DNA of 64,000 nucleotides from an uncultured Crocinitomix sp. (lineage in GTDB: Bacteria > Bacteroidota > Bacteroidia > Flavobacteriales_D > Crocinitomicaceae), in assembly GCA_937136425.1 (NCBI GenBank), contig CAKZON010000069.1:186001-250000 (forward strand). The letters run 5' to 3'. Position 1 is the first letter of the stretch. The number at the start of each line of letters is the position of its first letter. Under the pieces are notes generated by a model. It did not search any database. It worked only from the letters and a program-made list of their open reading frames with translations, and had not been told where the DNA came from. Made by a program: the position numbers and the translations under genes. This document shows positions 45,186 through 54,587 of the stretch, in pieces.

Positions 45186-45539
45186 TTACCCTTCAATGAC
45201 CACAGCAACCTCTTTCACAACCCCTTGAATAGGCGGACTTAGTTTGCGAACTTTGATATTTGCAGTGATTAAAGTTTCAAATTCACTTTTAAAGCGACTT
45301 AATATGCGGTGAGCTACATGTTCAATTAATTTAGAACGAATAGCCATTTCTTCAACAACAATGTTTCGTACGGCAACATAATCAATTGTATCAACCAATT
45401 TGTCTGTTTGCGCTGATTGCGTAAAATCCGTTGATAAAATAACATCAACAATATATTTACCACCTAGCACAGCTTCTTCACCCATACATCCGTGGTAAGC
45501 ATATAGCTCAATTCCGGTTACTTCTATGAGGTTTTTCAT
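45186..45539 (-). CDS. folB: dihydroneopterin aldolase
   Basis: A 117-residue FolB-family enzyme that cleaves dihydroneopterin in folate synthesis, counted from the ATG at 45539; a longer frame would extend 30 residues into the gltX 3' end. Motifs are IELYAYHGCMGEEAVLGGKYIVDVIL (catalytic YAYHGxxxEE, near residue 10), the DTIDYVAVRNIVVEE segment, LIEHVAHRI and KVRKLSPPI. The start overlaps the gltX stop as ATGA, so the two are translationally coupled. Confidence 0.93.
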   Translation of the reverse strand: MKNLIEVTGIELYAYHGCMGEEAVLGGKYIVDVILSTDFTQSAQTDKLVDTIDYVAVRNIVVEEMAIRSKLIEHVAHRILSRFKSEFETLITANIKVRKLSPPIQGVVKEVAVVIEG

Positions 45540-47074
45540 GCTTGTGCGGCGTTTTTTAAGGCATTTACTTTTGTTAAACCTTCTTCCATTCGTGAAATTA
45601 CAGTTGACTTGCCTAAAGTGGCGCAAATGTCAAACATAGAAGGTCCCATACCTTTTCCAGTAACTAAAAGTCTGAATCCAGGTCCTACTTTTCCAAAACC
45701 ATATTCCTTTTTAGCTAAATAAGCCGAGAATACTGTTTCAATATTTGTTGTAGTAAAATCTTCAATAGAGTTTAGCTCTGCTAATAACTCTTGCATGATT
45801 TCAGGAGTATCCTCTTTCCATTTTTTACGAACGGTTTTTTCGTCGTAATGAGCAATCTCTGCAGCAAAGAAATAATCTCCATCAGATACAATGTCTTGAA
45901 TAAATGTAGCGCGCTCTTTCATTAAACCGCAAACACTAGCTAAGTATTCAACAGAATAATCACCTTCAATTAATTTTTCGTTTAGAATCATTTCAGCTAA
46001 ACCTTCGTTAGAAGTTGATCGTAAATATTGTTGGTTAAACCATTTTGTTTTGTCTGGATCAAATCTTGCTCCTGATTTTCCTACACGCTCTAGTGAAAAT
46101 AAGTCCACTAAATCATCTAATGAAAATAATTCTTGATTGTCTCCAGGATTCCAACCTAACAAAGCCAACATGTTTACAAATGCCTCTTTGAAATATCCAT
46201 CCTCTTTATAACCGCTATATTTTTCTCCGTCAGCTGTCATCCAATCAATAGGAAAAACAGGGAAACCTAATTTGTCTCCATCACGCTTGCTTAATTTTCC
46301 TTTTCCATCAGGTCTAAGAATTAATGGCAAGTGAGCAAATTTTGGTCTTTCCCATCCAAAAGAATCATATAATAAAACATGGAGTGGGGCAGAAGGTAAC
46401 CATTCTTCCCCTCTAATTACGTGTGTAATTTCCATTAAATGATCATCCACGATATTTGCTAAATGATAAGTTGGCATTCCTGTTTCTTTAAACAAAACTT
46501 TATCATCTAAGTTGTTTGTGTTAACCGTTACCCAACCTCTAATCTCATCATGTAATTTGATGTCCACATTACGTGGCATTTTCATACGAATGGTATATGG
46601 GTCGCCATTTGCTAATCTTTTTTCAACCTCTTCTTTAGATAAAGAAATTGAATTTTTCATAGATGAACGAGTGACACCATTATATTGCCAATTTGCTAAC
46701 CCCATAGTTTTGGCTTGCTCACGCATGTTTTCTAATTCTTCTGAAGTATCAAAAGCAAGATAAGCATGACCAGATTCTACTAATTGATCAGCATATGGTC
46801 GATACATTTCTTTACGTTGTGATTGAACATATGGTCCTTTATCACCTGTATATCCTGCACCTTCATTTGGTTCTATTCCACACCATTTTAAAGATTCAAT
46901 AATGTAATCCTGTGCACCAGGAACAAAACGTTTTTCATCTGTATCTTCAATACGCAAAATAAAATCTCCGCCATTTTTTTTGGCGAACAAATAATTGTAT
47001 AATGCTGTTCTAACACCCCCCATGTGTAATGGACCTGTTGGGCTTGGTGCGAATCGAACTCTAACTTTACTCAT
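45536..47074 (-). CDS. gltX: glutamyl-tRNA synthetase
   Basis: A 512-residue class I synthetase charging tRNA-Glu, counted from the ATG at 47074 (RVRFAPSPTGPLHMGGVRTALYN follows). The HIGH signature is HMGG and the KMSKS signature appears as KLSKRDG near residue 260. The LRIEDTDEKRFVPG stretch and the C-terminal helical anticodon-binding domain are normal. The discrimination of GluRS from GlnRS follows from the KLSKR and overall length. It is the first gene of the gltX-folB unit. Confidence 0.96.
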   Translation of the reverse strand: MSKVRVRFAPSPTGPLHMGGVRTALYNYLFAKKNGGDFILRIEDTDEKRFVPGAQDYIIESLKWCGIEPNEGAGYTGDKGPYVQSQRKEMYRPYADQLVESGHAYLAFDTSEELENMREQAKTMGLANWQYNGVTRSSMKNSISLSKEEVEKRLANGDPYTIRMKMPRNVDIKLHDEIRGWVTVNTNNLDDKVLFKETGMPTYHLANIVDDHLMEITHVIRGEEWLPSAPLHVLLYDSFGWERPKFAHLPLILRPDGKGKLSKRDGDKLGFPVFPIDWMTADGEKYSGYKEDGYFKEAFVNMLALLGWNPGDNQELFSLDDLVDLFSLERVGKSGARFDPDKTKWFNQQYLRSTSNEGLAEMILNEKLIEGDYSVEYLASVCGLMKERATFIQDIVSDGDYFFAAEIAHYDEKTVRKKWKEDTPEIMQELLAELNSIEDFTTTNIETVFSAYLAKKEYGFGKVGPGFRLLVTGKGMGPSMFDICATLGKSTVISRMEEGLTKVNALKNAAQA

Positions 47075-47263
47075 AATAATCACTAATTAAGTAGGCGCAA
47101 AGATACATTTTTGCTGTGAATTACGTTATATCTCTTAACGCCATAACTGTGAGAATTTTTCAATTGATGTTTTTAGTGTTTTTTGCAGGGTTAATTTTTG
47201 ATGAATCGAATATGTTACGAAAAGCTAACCAAACGTTAATTAAATGAACGAATTAGCATGATT

Positions 47264-47295
47264 GTTGTACTATCAAACGGAAATGCGTAACTTAG
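47264..47295 (+). promoter_or_regulatory. candidate Bacteroidota-type promoter for DUF4175 operon
   Basis: GTTG (47264-47267) and TAACTTAG (47288-47295; one mismatch to TAnnTTTG) are 20 bases apart. The start of transcription would be near 47300, about 20 bases before the TTG start at 47320. Confidence 0.5.
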
Positions 47296-47319
47296 GGAGT
47301 TAGATAAAATTGTAATAAA

Positions 47320-50300
47320 TTGAATAAGTTTCAAAAAGTCATAAATCAAATAGAACTTTTTATAAAAAAGTACTATAAAAACCAGATGTTAAAAGGGGGA
47401 ATTCTCTTTTTAGGATTATTGCTGTTGAGTTACTTGGCGGTGACAGGGTTAGAATATATAGGTCATTTCGGATCAGGAGTGAGGTTAGGGTTATTAATTT
47501 GTTTTTTAGGAATGAATGTATTTCTATTGATTCGTTTTTTAATAATTCCATTGTTAAAATTGAACAAGCTCGGTAACCATTTATCGTTGATGGATGCATC
47601 TGAAATGATTGGGAAAATTTTCCCGGATGTTGGTGATAAATTAAAGAACACACTACAACTAAATAATGACAAGGCAGCTGCTGAAGCTAACTTAGAATTA
47701 GTAAATGCAAGTATTGAGCAAAGATCAGGTAACCTATCTGTAGTTCCTTTTTCTTCGGGTATTGATCTTACAGAAAATAGGCAGTATTTAAAATATTTAA
47801 TTCCTATTGTACTATTGTTTGTTTTGATTGCGGTAATTAGTCCTAATTGGTTTTATGATGGATCAAAACGAGTGATTAATTTCTCAACCGAGTATGTAGA
47901 ACCGGCACCATTTGATTTTGTATTGGAAAGTAATGATGAAGCAATAGAGGGTGAAAACTATACGTTAAAAATCAAATTAAAAGGGGATGAGATTCCAAAC
48001 GAGGTTAAAGTATATACCAACAATGGTAACTATAATTTGAAGCAAACCTCTAATGTAACTTTTGAGCATGAGTTTGTAAACCTTTCAAATGAACTGAGTT
48101 TTTATTGCGTAGCAAATGGTTTTGAAAGTGAAGATTTTGAAGTTGAGATGTTACATAAACCTGTAATTGATGATTTAAATCTAAGCGTAGTATATCCAAA
48201 ACATACTGGTAGAGCTCCTGAAAAATTTCAGAATACTGGAGAATTAAATGTTCCTGAAGGATCTATGATTGAATGGAATATTGGAGCAACCAATATGAGT
48301 GAAATGGAGGTTGTTTTTAGTGATACTACTATTACGTTAAATACGAGTGTATCGAATCGATATCGTTTTAAAAAGCAATTTTTTGAATCTACTAATTATT
48401 TATTGGCATTAAGTTCTGAGGATATTGAACATGCAGATTCTATCTTTTATAAAATAGGAGTTGTAAAAGATGAGTATCCTACTATTTCCATTCAAGAAGA
48501 GGTTGATTCTAGCAATAGTATGAAACGATTTATTGAAGGGCGGATTAGTGATGATTATGGTTTTAGAGGGCTTAGTTTGAGAGTTACGGTGTCAGGTAAA
48601 GACACTTCTTATAATGTTGTAAAACCGATAAGTTTAAGAACTAACGCGTCTAATCAGTTATTCTCATTTATGATGGATGTGTCTCAATATGATTTAAAGC
48701 CGGGGGATAAATTAGACTACATTTTTACTGTGACTGATAATGATGAATTGAACGGGTTTAAATCCATGTCATCTAGTCGTAAGTTTTATGAGGTTCCTGA
48801 ATTTGATGAATTGGAGAATCAGTTAGGTGAGAAGGATGATCAATTGAAGGATGACATGGATGAGGCAACAAAAGATGCCAAGGAATTGAGAGAAGAAATT
48901 AAGGAGGTGAAAAGTGAAATGGTGAATAAACCAAACTTAGATTGGAAGGATAAACAAAGTCTGGAAAATTTAATGGAAATGCAAAAGAACCTTGAGGAGA
49001 AGATTAAGGATTTACAGAAAGATTTTGAAGAGAATAAAGAAGAGAAGGAGAATTTTTTGGAAAACTCTGAGGAACTAAAACAAAAGCAAGAAGAGCTTCA
49101 GAAGTTAATGGAAGAATTAATGGACGACGAGTTGAAGGAGTTGTTTGAAGAGTTAGAGAAGTTGATGGAGGAAATGAATAAGGAGGAGTTGGTAGAGAAT
49201 TTGGAAGACATGGAACAAAATGCTGAAGATATGGAAGAGGAGCTGGATCGTACTTTGGAACTATTCAAGAACATGGAGTTGGATCAAAAGCTGGAGAATT
49301 TGGAAGAGCAGTTGGAGGCATTGTCGGAAGAGCAAGAAGCGTTAAAAGAACAAAGTGAAAACAAGGAGTTGTCAGAAGAAGAGTTGGCAAAGGAACAAGA
49401 AAAATTGAATGAAAAATTTGACGAAATTCAAAAGGATATTGATGAAATAGAAGAGAAGAACGAAGAGTTGGAATCTCCAAGGGATATGGATTTTGATGAA
49501 GAGATGGAGGAAGAAATTGATAGTGAAATGGAAGATTCCAAAGAAAGTTTGGATAATGGAAAGCAAAAGCAATCTGAAAAAAGTCAAGGTAAAGCCGCGG
49601 AGATGATGAAACAAATGGCTGATGATGTTGCGGCAATGAAACAGGCTGGTGCAGAACAGCAGGCTGCGGAAGATTTGGACGCTTTAAGGTTTTTGTTAGA
49701 GAACTTAGTGAATCTTTCATACACCCAAGAAAACCTAATGGATACTTATGGTCAGGTACGAACGGATGATCCTTATTATTTAGAGTTGAATAGGGAGCAA
49801 TTAGAAATTAGTAAGTCTACAGTTATTGTAAATGATTCATTAATTGCGTTGAGTAAAAGGGTGGGAGAGTTGTCCACTATGATTAATGAGGAATTGAATG
49901 AATTGTCTTATAATTTGGATAAATCACTTGTGTTTTCAGAAGAAAGAAAGACAGGTCCATTGATGCAACATCAACAATATAGTATGACAAGTTATAACGA
50001 TTTGGCGTTAATGTTGTCTGAAGTGTTAGATCAAATGCAGCAGCAAATGAAGAACCAAAAGCCAGGTTCTGGTTCGTGTGATAATCCTGGAGGATCTGGT
50101 CAAGGTAAATCAGGTAAAAAGATGTCTATGGAGCAAATGAAGCAAGCGCTTAGTGAGCAAATAGAAAAAATGAAGGGCGGTAAAAAACCTGGTGGAGAAG
50201 AAGGAAAGGGTGAAAAAGGAGAAGGTAAAGGAGAAACGCCTGGTGGAACTGGCGGTCAAATTCCTCAATTGTCACCTAAGGAAGTTGCTAAGATGGCTGC

Positions 50301-50697
50301 TGAACAAGGTCGATTAAGAGATGGTTTAAAGCAATTGAAACAAGAGTTAAATAAAGATGGTAGTGGTGCAGGTAATGGTTTAGATGATTTAATTGAAGAC
50401 TTGGATAAACTACAAACAGATTTGATTAATGGAAACATTGGAAGTGATTTTGTAAAACGCCAAGAAGATATTTACACGCGATTGTTAGAAAGTGAGAAAG
50501 CTATGCGGGAACGGGGATACAGCGAAGAACGTGAAGCTAAAGAAGGAAAAAACGAAGAGGATGGTAACCTTAAAGAATTTACAGAGTATAATAAAAAGAA
50601 AGACGCCGAGATTGAGTTTTTACGCTCGCTACCGGTAGGTCTGCAAGTTTATTATAAAGGCTTGGTAAACGAGTATTTTAATTCTGTAAATAACTAA
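47320..50697 (+). CDS. DUF4175-family membrane protein with long acidic coiled coil
   Basis: A 1125-residue protein that must start at a TTG (47320), since the first in-frame ATG would remove part of the first helix. Three hydrophobic helices lie at about 25-47, 52-75 and 150-172. A periplasmic beta-rich part follows (175-490, IVYPKHTGRAPEKF-type Ig-like modules), then a highly charged coiled coil of Glu and Lys (about 500-790). The tail (890-1125) is Gly/Lys-rich (KPGGEEGKGEKGEGKGE) and ends in a conserved helical segment (LPVGLQVYYKGLVNEYFNSV). DUF4175 proteins are widespread in Bacteroidota and unassigned. The next gene starts 3 bases later with a TGA between, so it is part of an operon with the RsbW-like and ybeY genes. 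Confidence 0.88.
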   Translation: MNKFQKVINQIELFIKKYYKNQMLKGGILFLGLLLLSYLAVTGLEYIGHFGSGVRLGLLICFLGMNVFLLIRFLIIPLLKLNKLGNHLSLMDASEMIGKIFPDVGDKLKNTLQLNNDKAAAEANLELVNASIEQRSGNLSVVPFSSGIDLTENRQYLKYLIPIVLLFVLIAVISPNWFYDGSKRVINFSTEYVEPAPFDFVLESNDEAIEGENYTLKIKLKGDEIPNEVKVYTNNGNYNLKQTSNVTFEHEFVNLSNELSFYCVANGFESEDFEVEMLHKPVIDDLNLSVVYPKHTGRAPEKFQNTGELNVPEGSMIEWNIGATNMSEMEVVFSDTTITLNTSVSNRYRFKKQFFESTNYLLALSSEDIEHADSIFYKIGVVKDEYPTISIQEEVDSSNSMKRFIEGRISDDYGFRGLSLRVTVSGKDTSYNVVKPISLRTNASNQLFSFMMDVSQYDLKPGDKLDYIFTVTDNDELNGFKSMSSSRKFYEVPEFDELENQLGEKDDQLKDDMDEATKDAKELREEIKEVKSEMVNKPNLDWKDKQSLENLMEMQKNLEEKIKDLQKDFEENKEEKENFLENSEELKQKQEELQKLMEELMDDELKELFEELEKLMEEMNKEELVENLEDMEQNAEDMEEELDRTLELFKNMELDQKLENLEEQLEALSEEQEALKEQSENKELSEEELAKEQEKLNEKFDEIQKDIDEIEEKNEELESPRDMDFDEEMEEEIDSEMEDSKESLDNGKQKQSEKSQGKAAEMMKQMADDVAAMKQAGAEQQAAEDLDALRFLLENLVNLSYTQENLMDTYGQVRTDDPYYLELNREQLEISKSTVIVNDSLIALSKRVGELSTMINEELNELSYNLDKSLVFSEERKTGPLMQHQQYSMTSYNDLALMLSEVLDQMQQQMKNQKPGSGSCDNPGGSGQGKSGKKMSMEQMKQALSEQIEKMKGGKKPGGEEGKGEKGEGKGETPGGTGGQIPQLSPKEVAKMAAEQGRLRDGLKQLKQELNKDGSGAGNGLDDLIEDLDKLQTDLINGNIGSDFVKRQEDIYTRLLESEKAMRERGYSEEREAKEGKNEEDGNLKEFTEYNKKKDAEIEFLRSLPVGLQVYYKGLVNEYFNSVNN

Positions 50698-50700
50698 TGA

Positions 50701-51102
50701 ATGCATAGTATTGAAATAGGATCTGATTTAAAGTTCATGACTGAAGTAGAACTTTTAATTGACACAGTTTGTGAGGATCTGAAGTTGAATGAAGATAATT
50801 ATGGTAATATATTAATTGCCGTAACGGAGGCGGTTAATAATGCAATTGTGCATGGTAACCATAATGATGAAGATAAAAAGGTGAAAGTGGCTGTTGAAAA
50901 GGAGAATGAAAAAGTAACATTCACTGTTGCTGATGAAGGGAAAGGTTTTGACTTTGGTAATTTGCCTGATCCAACTGCACCTGAGAATATCGAAAAACCA
51001 GATGGTCGAGGAATCTTTTTAATGAAGAACTTGTCTGATGAGGTAAGTTTTGATTTGAATGGTTCGAAAGTTAGTATTACCTTTGTCTCCGAAAATGGAT
51101 AA
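50701..51102 (+). CDS. RsbW-like serine-protein kinase/anti-sigma ATPase
   Basis: A 133-residue GHKL ATPase of the RsbW/SpoIIAB type. The N box is LIAVTEAVNNAIVHGNHNDEDK, followed by VADEGKGFDFGNLPDP (G1 box) and DGRGIFLMKNLSDEV (G2 box). Such proteins bind or phosphorylate anti-anti-sigma partners or inhibit sigma factors. No partner (STAS protein or phosphatase) lies nearby. It starts 3 bases after the DUF4175 stop and ends 8 bases inside ybeY, so it is tightly coupled to both. Its target in Bacteroidota is unknown. Confidence 0.88.
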   Translation: MHSIEIGSDLKFMTEVELLIDTVCEDLKLNEDNYGNILIAVTEAVNNAIVHGNHNDEDKKVKVAVEKENEKVTFTVADEGKGFDFGNLPDPTAPENIEKPDGRGIFLMKNLSDEVSFDLNGSKVSITFVSENG

Positions 51103-51526
51103 TGAAATCTTATATAATTTTATAGATGTAGAAATTCCGGACTTCAATCCGGAATTTTTTAGTTTATGGATAAACCAAACTGTTATTGATAATAACTTTG
51201 AATTGGGTGAATTGTCATATGTGTTTTGTACAGATGATTATTTATTGGAAATGAATAAGGAGCATTTGAACCATGACTACTATACAGATATAATTACATT
51301 TAATTATAACGTAGGTTTTAGTTTAAGTGGTGATTTATTCATTAGTTATGATCGAATAATGGATAACGCAAAAGATTTGGGTGTGTCTGTTTATGATGAA
51401 TTGTCGAGAGTTATGATTCATGGTGTTTTGCATTTGTTAGGTTTTAATGATAAAACAGATGAGGAGCAAGAAGAGATGACTCGAATGGAGAATGAATGTT
51501 TAGTTAAAAGAAATAGTTTCACGTGA
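51095..51526 (+). CDS. ybeY: endoribonuclease/rRNA maturation factor YbeY
   Basis: A 143-residue YbeY/UPF0054 metalloprotein that takes part in 16S rRNA maturation and ribosome quality control. The start is the ATG at 51095, 8 bases inside the upstream gene. The metal motif is VMIHGVLHLLGFNDKTDEEQ. The canonical motif is HGxLHLxGYDH; here the third His is replaced (FND), which as far as I recall is common in Bacteroidota members. The EMNKEHLNHDYYTDIITF region is also typical. The stop codon TGA is inside a parS-like palindrome that continues downstream. Confidence 0.9.
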   Translation: MDNEILYNFIDVEIPDFNPEFFSLWINQTVIDNNFELGELSYVFCTDDYLLEMNKEHLNHDYYTDIITFNYNVGFSLSGDLFISYDRIMDNAKDLGVSVYDELSRVMIHGVLHLLGFNDKTDEEQEEMTRMENECLVKRNSFT

Positions 51527-51530
51527 AACA
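51515..51530. promoter_or_regulatory. parS-like site 1
   Basis: AGTTTCACGTGAAACA contains the perfect palindrome GTTTCACGTGAAAC and matches the bacterial parS consensus TGTTnCACGTGAAACA at 15 of 16 positions. It overlaps the ybeY stop codon (TGA at 51524-51526). ParB would bind here. Confidence 0.85.
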
Positions 51531-51539
51531 TAAATAAAT

Positions 51540-51555
51540 TGTTCCACGTGAAACA
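51540..51555. promoter_or_regulatory. parS-like site 2
   Basis: TGTTCCACGTGAAACA is an exact match to the parS consensus TGTTnCACGTGAAACA. It lies 25 bases from the first site and 9 bases before the mnmG ATG. Confidence 0.88.
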
Positions 51556-51564
51556 TTAAGAAAT

Positions 51565-53439
51565 ATGTTACCAGAATACGATATTATAGTAGTTGGTGGT
51601 GGTCATGCTGGATGCGAGGCCGCTTACTCATCCGCAAAGATGGGGTCAAAAGTTTTGTTGGTGACCATGAATTTGGCCACTATTGCGCAAATGTCATGTA
51701 ATCCTGCTATGGGTGGGGTTGCCAAAGGACAAATTGTTCGAGAGATTGATGCGCTTGGTGGGGGGTCAGGAATGGTCACGGATAAATCAGCCATTCAATT
51801 CAAAATGCTGAATCTTTCAAAAGGTCCTGCAATGTGGTCGCCAAGAACGCAAAACGACAGAATGCGTTTTGCAGAAGAATGGCGCATGTTGTTGGAACGA
51901 ACAGAGAATGTTCACTTTTGGCAAGATATGGTGAATGGATTGATTGTTGAGGATGGCGAACTGAAAGGTGTGACTACAGTAATGGGTCAAAAGATTTTTT
52001 CAAAAGCCGTGGTTTTAACCAACGGAACCTTTTTAAATGGGTTGATTCATTTGGGTGAAAAAAACTTTAGAGGTGGTCGTTCAGGTGAGGGTGCCAGTTA
52101 TGGTATTACTGAACAATTGGTTGATTTAGGTTTTGAAACGGGAAGAATGAAAACAGGAACGCCTCCACGTGTGGATGGTCGTTCGTTGGATTATTCTAAA
52201 ATGGAAGAACAACCGGGTGATGAGAATCCTCAAAAATTTTCTTATTCTGAGGATACTGAACCGCTTCCAAAACAACGAAGTTGTTACATCACATATACCA
52301 ATCAGGAAACGCATGATATTCTAAAAACAGGTTTTGATAGAAGCCCAATGTTTAATGGAGCGATTCAAGGAGCAGGCCCACGCTACTGTCCATCAATTGA
52401 AGATAAGATTAACCGATTTGCTGAGCGTAATCGTCATCAAATTTTTGTTGAACCAGAAGGGTGGAATACGGTTGAGATTTATGTAAATGGTTTTAGTACA
52501 TCTTTGCCTGAGGAAGTTCAGCTAGAGGCTATGAAAACAATTCCTGGCTTTGCTGATGTTAAAATGTTTCGCCCTGGATATGCAATTGAATATGATTATT
52601 TCCCACCAACACAATTGAAACATAGTTTGGAAACAAAGTTGGTAGAGAACTTATATTTTGCTGGTCAAATTAATGGTACAACAGGATATGAAGAAGCTGC
52701 TTCGCAAGGTTTAATGGCTGGAATAAATGCACATAATAAATTGAACAATAAAGTTGACTTTATTTTGGGTAGATCTCAAGCTTATATCGGTGTGTTAATT
52801 GATGACCTTATTACTAAAGGAACAGAAGAACCTTACCGTATGTTTACTTCTAGAGCCGAATATCGTATTCTATTAAGACAAGATAATGCCGATTTACGTT
52901 TGACAAAAATTGGTTACGAAATTGGATTGGCAGATGAGGAAAGGCTAAAACGTGTAGAAGAAAAAATTCAAAAGACAGAAGCAATTAAAGAGTTATTAGC
53001 TAAAGCTAGTGTTTCACCTGATGAAATAAATACATACTTGGTTTCGTTAAAATCGTCACCAATAAAACAAAAAGTAAAAGCAAATTCTATTTTAAGACGT
53101 CCACATATAACACTGCAAGGTTTAAGAAATTGTTCTCAATTTTTGGAAGAGAAAATTTCTGCTATTTGTGATTTAAAAGATGATGCTTTGGTGCAAGCCG
53201 AAGTTCAAATTAAATATGAAGGATATATTACTAGGGAAGAGGAGATGGCAAATAAAATGGATCGTTTGGAGAATGTAAAAATTCCGCCAGACACTGATTA
53301 TTCATTGTTATCGTCTTTGTCTGCTGAGGCGGTTGAAAAATTAACGGAAATTATGCCTGTTACTATTGGTCAGGCAGGGCGTATTAGTGGAGTATCTCCT
53401 TCTGATATTTCTATATTACTTGTTTATTTAGGAAGATAA
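51565..53439 (+). CDS. mnmG: tRNA uridine-5-carboxymethylaminomethyl modification enzyme MnmG (GidA)
   Basis: A 624-residue FAD-binding enzyme that, with MnmE, makes the cmnm5/nm5U34 wobble modification of several tRNAs. The N-terminal FAD motif is [19 protein letters not shown]. Further signatures are [44 protein letters not shown] and [20 protein letters not shown]. Length and C-terminal [15 protein letters not shown] are normal. The gene lies just after the paired parS-like sites; in many bacteria mnmG (gidA) sits close to oriC and the par genes. MnmE is not in the window. Confidence 0.97.
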   Translation: MLPEYDIIVVGGGHAGCEAAYSSAKMGSKVLLVTMNLATIAQMSCNPAMGGVAKGQIVREIDALGGGSGMVTDKSAIQFKMLNLSKGPAMWSPRTQNDRMRFAEEWRMLLERTENVHFWQDMVNGLIVEDGELKGVTTVMGQKIFSKAVVLTNGTFLNGLIHLGEKNFRGGRSGEGASYGITEQLVDLGFETGRMKTGTPPRVDGRSLDYSKMEEQPGDENPQKFSYSEDTEPLPKQRSCYITYTNQETHDILKTGFDRSPMFNGAIQGAGPRYCPSIEDKINRFAERNRHQIFVEPEGWNTVEIYVNGFSTSLPEEVQLEAMKTIPGFADVKMFRPGYAIEYDYFPPTQLKHSLETKLVENLYFAGQINGTTGYEEAASQGLMAGINAHNKLNNKVDFILGRSQAYIGVLIDDLITKGTEEPYRMFTSRAEYRILLRQDNADLRLTKIGYEIGLADEERLKRVEEKIQKTEAIKELLAKASVSPDEINTYLVSLKSSPIKQKVKANSILRRPHITLQGLRNCSQFLEEKISAICDLKDDALVQAEVQIKYEGYITREEEMANKMDRLENVKIPPDTDYSLLSSLSAEAVEKLTEIMPVTIGQAGRISGVSPSDISILLVYLGR

Positions 53440-53442
53440 ATT

Positions 53443-54321
53443 ATGAATGAAATTAAAAATTGTCCTGTTTGTAATGGCACGGAGTTTAAACCATTTTTGA
53501 GCGCTGTTGACTATACAGTGTCGAATGACACTTTTAACATTGTGACTTGTGATGGTTGTGGTTTTCATTTTACAAATCCAATTCCGCCTATTGAAAAAAT
53601 TGGAGATTATTATAAGGCCGAGTCTTATGTCTCACATTCTTCAACCAATAAAGGAATCATTAATAAGTTGTATCAACGTGTTAGAAAATATACGTTAAAA
53701 CAAAAAGTGAAGTTGGTAAAGCGTGTTGGTAATGGTAAGGATACGTTAGATATTGGAGCTGGTACTGGACACTTTTTAAATGCTTGTCAAAATGCAGGTT
53801 TTAATGCACTAGGTTTAGAACCTGATGCAGATGCTAGAAAATTTGCGGAAGATAATTTTAAAGCAAATATTAAATCTTTGGATGAACTACATAGTTTGCC
53901 AGATGCTTCTAGAGATGTAATTACTATGTGGCATGTTTTAGAGCATGTTTATGATTTAAGAAAAGATTTAGATAAAATAACAAGTGTTTTAAAACCAGAC
54001 GGGCGTTTGGTTGTTGCTGTGCCTAATATGAATTCATTTGATGCCAAACATTATAAAGAGTTTTGGGCAGCATATGATTTACCAATTCATTTGTATCATT
54101 TTACCCCAGATGATATTAAACGTTTATTCGCACAATATGATATGGAGTTGGAAGAAATGCTTCCTATGAAATTTGATTCGTATTATGTTTCTATGTTAAG
54201 TGAAAAATATAAAGGCGGAAATATTGTAAAAGCGTTTTGGAATGGTTGGCGTTCTAATTTAAAGGCAAATGATGGGACTTATTCTTCACAGATCTATATT
54301 TTGAAGAAAAAAAGCCATTAG
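53443..54321 (+). CDS. class I methyltransferase with N-terminal zinc-binding cysteines
   Basis: A 292-residue protein. The N-terminus has two CxxC pairs (CPVCNGTEF near residue 8, CDGCGFHF near 36), a likely zinc ribbon. The methyltransferase core has motif I LDIGAGTGHFLNACQ (about 103-117), the acidic post-motif LGLEPDADARKFAED, WHVLEHVYDL and LKPDGRLVVAVPNMNSFDAKHYKEFW, as in Methyltransf_23 (often sugar or polyketide methyltransferases). It follows mnmG by 3 bases, so cotranscription is likely, but a functional link is not evident. Confidence 0.88.
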   Translation: MNEIKNCPVCNGTEFKPFLSAVDYTVSNDTFNIVTCDGCGFHFTNPIPPIEKIGDYYKAESYVSHSSTNKGIINKLYQRVRKYTLKQKVKLVKRVGNGKDTLDIGAGTGHFLNACQNAGFNALGLEPDADARKFAEDNFKANIKSLDELHSLPDASRDVITMWHVLEHVYDLRKDLDKITSVLKPDGRLVVAVPNMNSFDAKHYKEFWAAYDLPIHLYHFTPDDIKRLFAQYDMELEEMLPMKFDSYYVSMLSEKYKGGNIVKAFWNGWRSNLKANDGTYSSQIYILKKKSH

Positions 54322-54549
54322 AAGCGTTTTAAGCGCATTTTAGTCTTTCTCAAAGGCAATCTATAAGCATAGTTCGAGTTCGTTGAACTGGAGAGACGTG
54401 TTTTTAATGATCTGAAAATTAAGTAAACAGCTGTTTTTTAGTGATTTAGGTGTTTTTTCTTCCAATCTCGGTTAATTTTGATCGATTTTTAAGGTCGCTG
54501 CAAGATTTTATCTATTAAAAACTTCCTGACGCGAAATTTGAAAATTAAT

Positions 54550-54575
54550 TTAGTGCGTAATCATTTACGTACTAA
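54550..54575 (-). terminator. possible terminator of the hydrolase gene
   Basis: TTAGTGCGTAA (54550-54560) and TTACGTACTAA (54565-54575) form an 11-bp stem with one mismatch or wobble and a four-base loop, 12 bases after the stop of the minus-strand hydrolase gene. The T tract on the minus strand is weak. A 12-bp palindrome AAACAGCTGTTT lies at 54425-54436. Confidence 0.45.
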
Positions 54576-54587
54576 AAAAGAATAATT

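Noticed and set aside
47360..49720. Minus-strand frames opposite the DUF4175 gene
   Set aside because: They are shadows of the acidic coiled-coil codons (Glu/Lys repeats give long open antisense frames) and have no start or family support.
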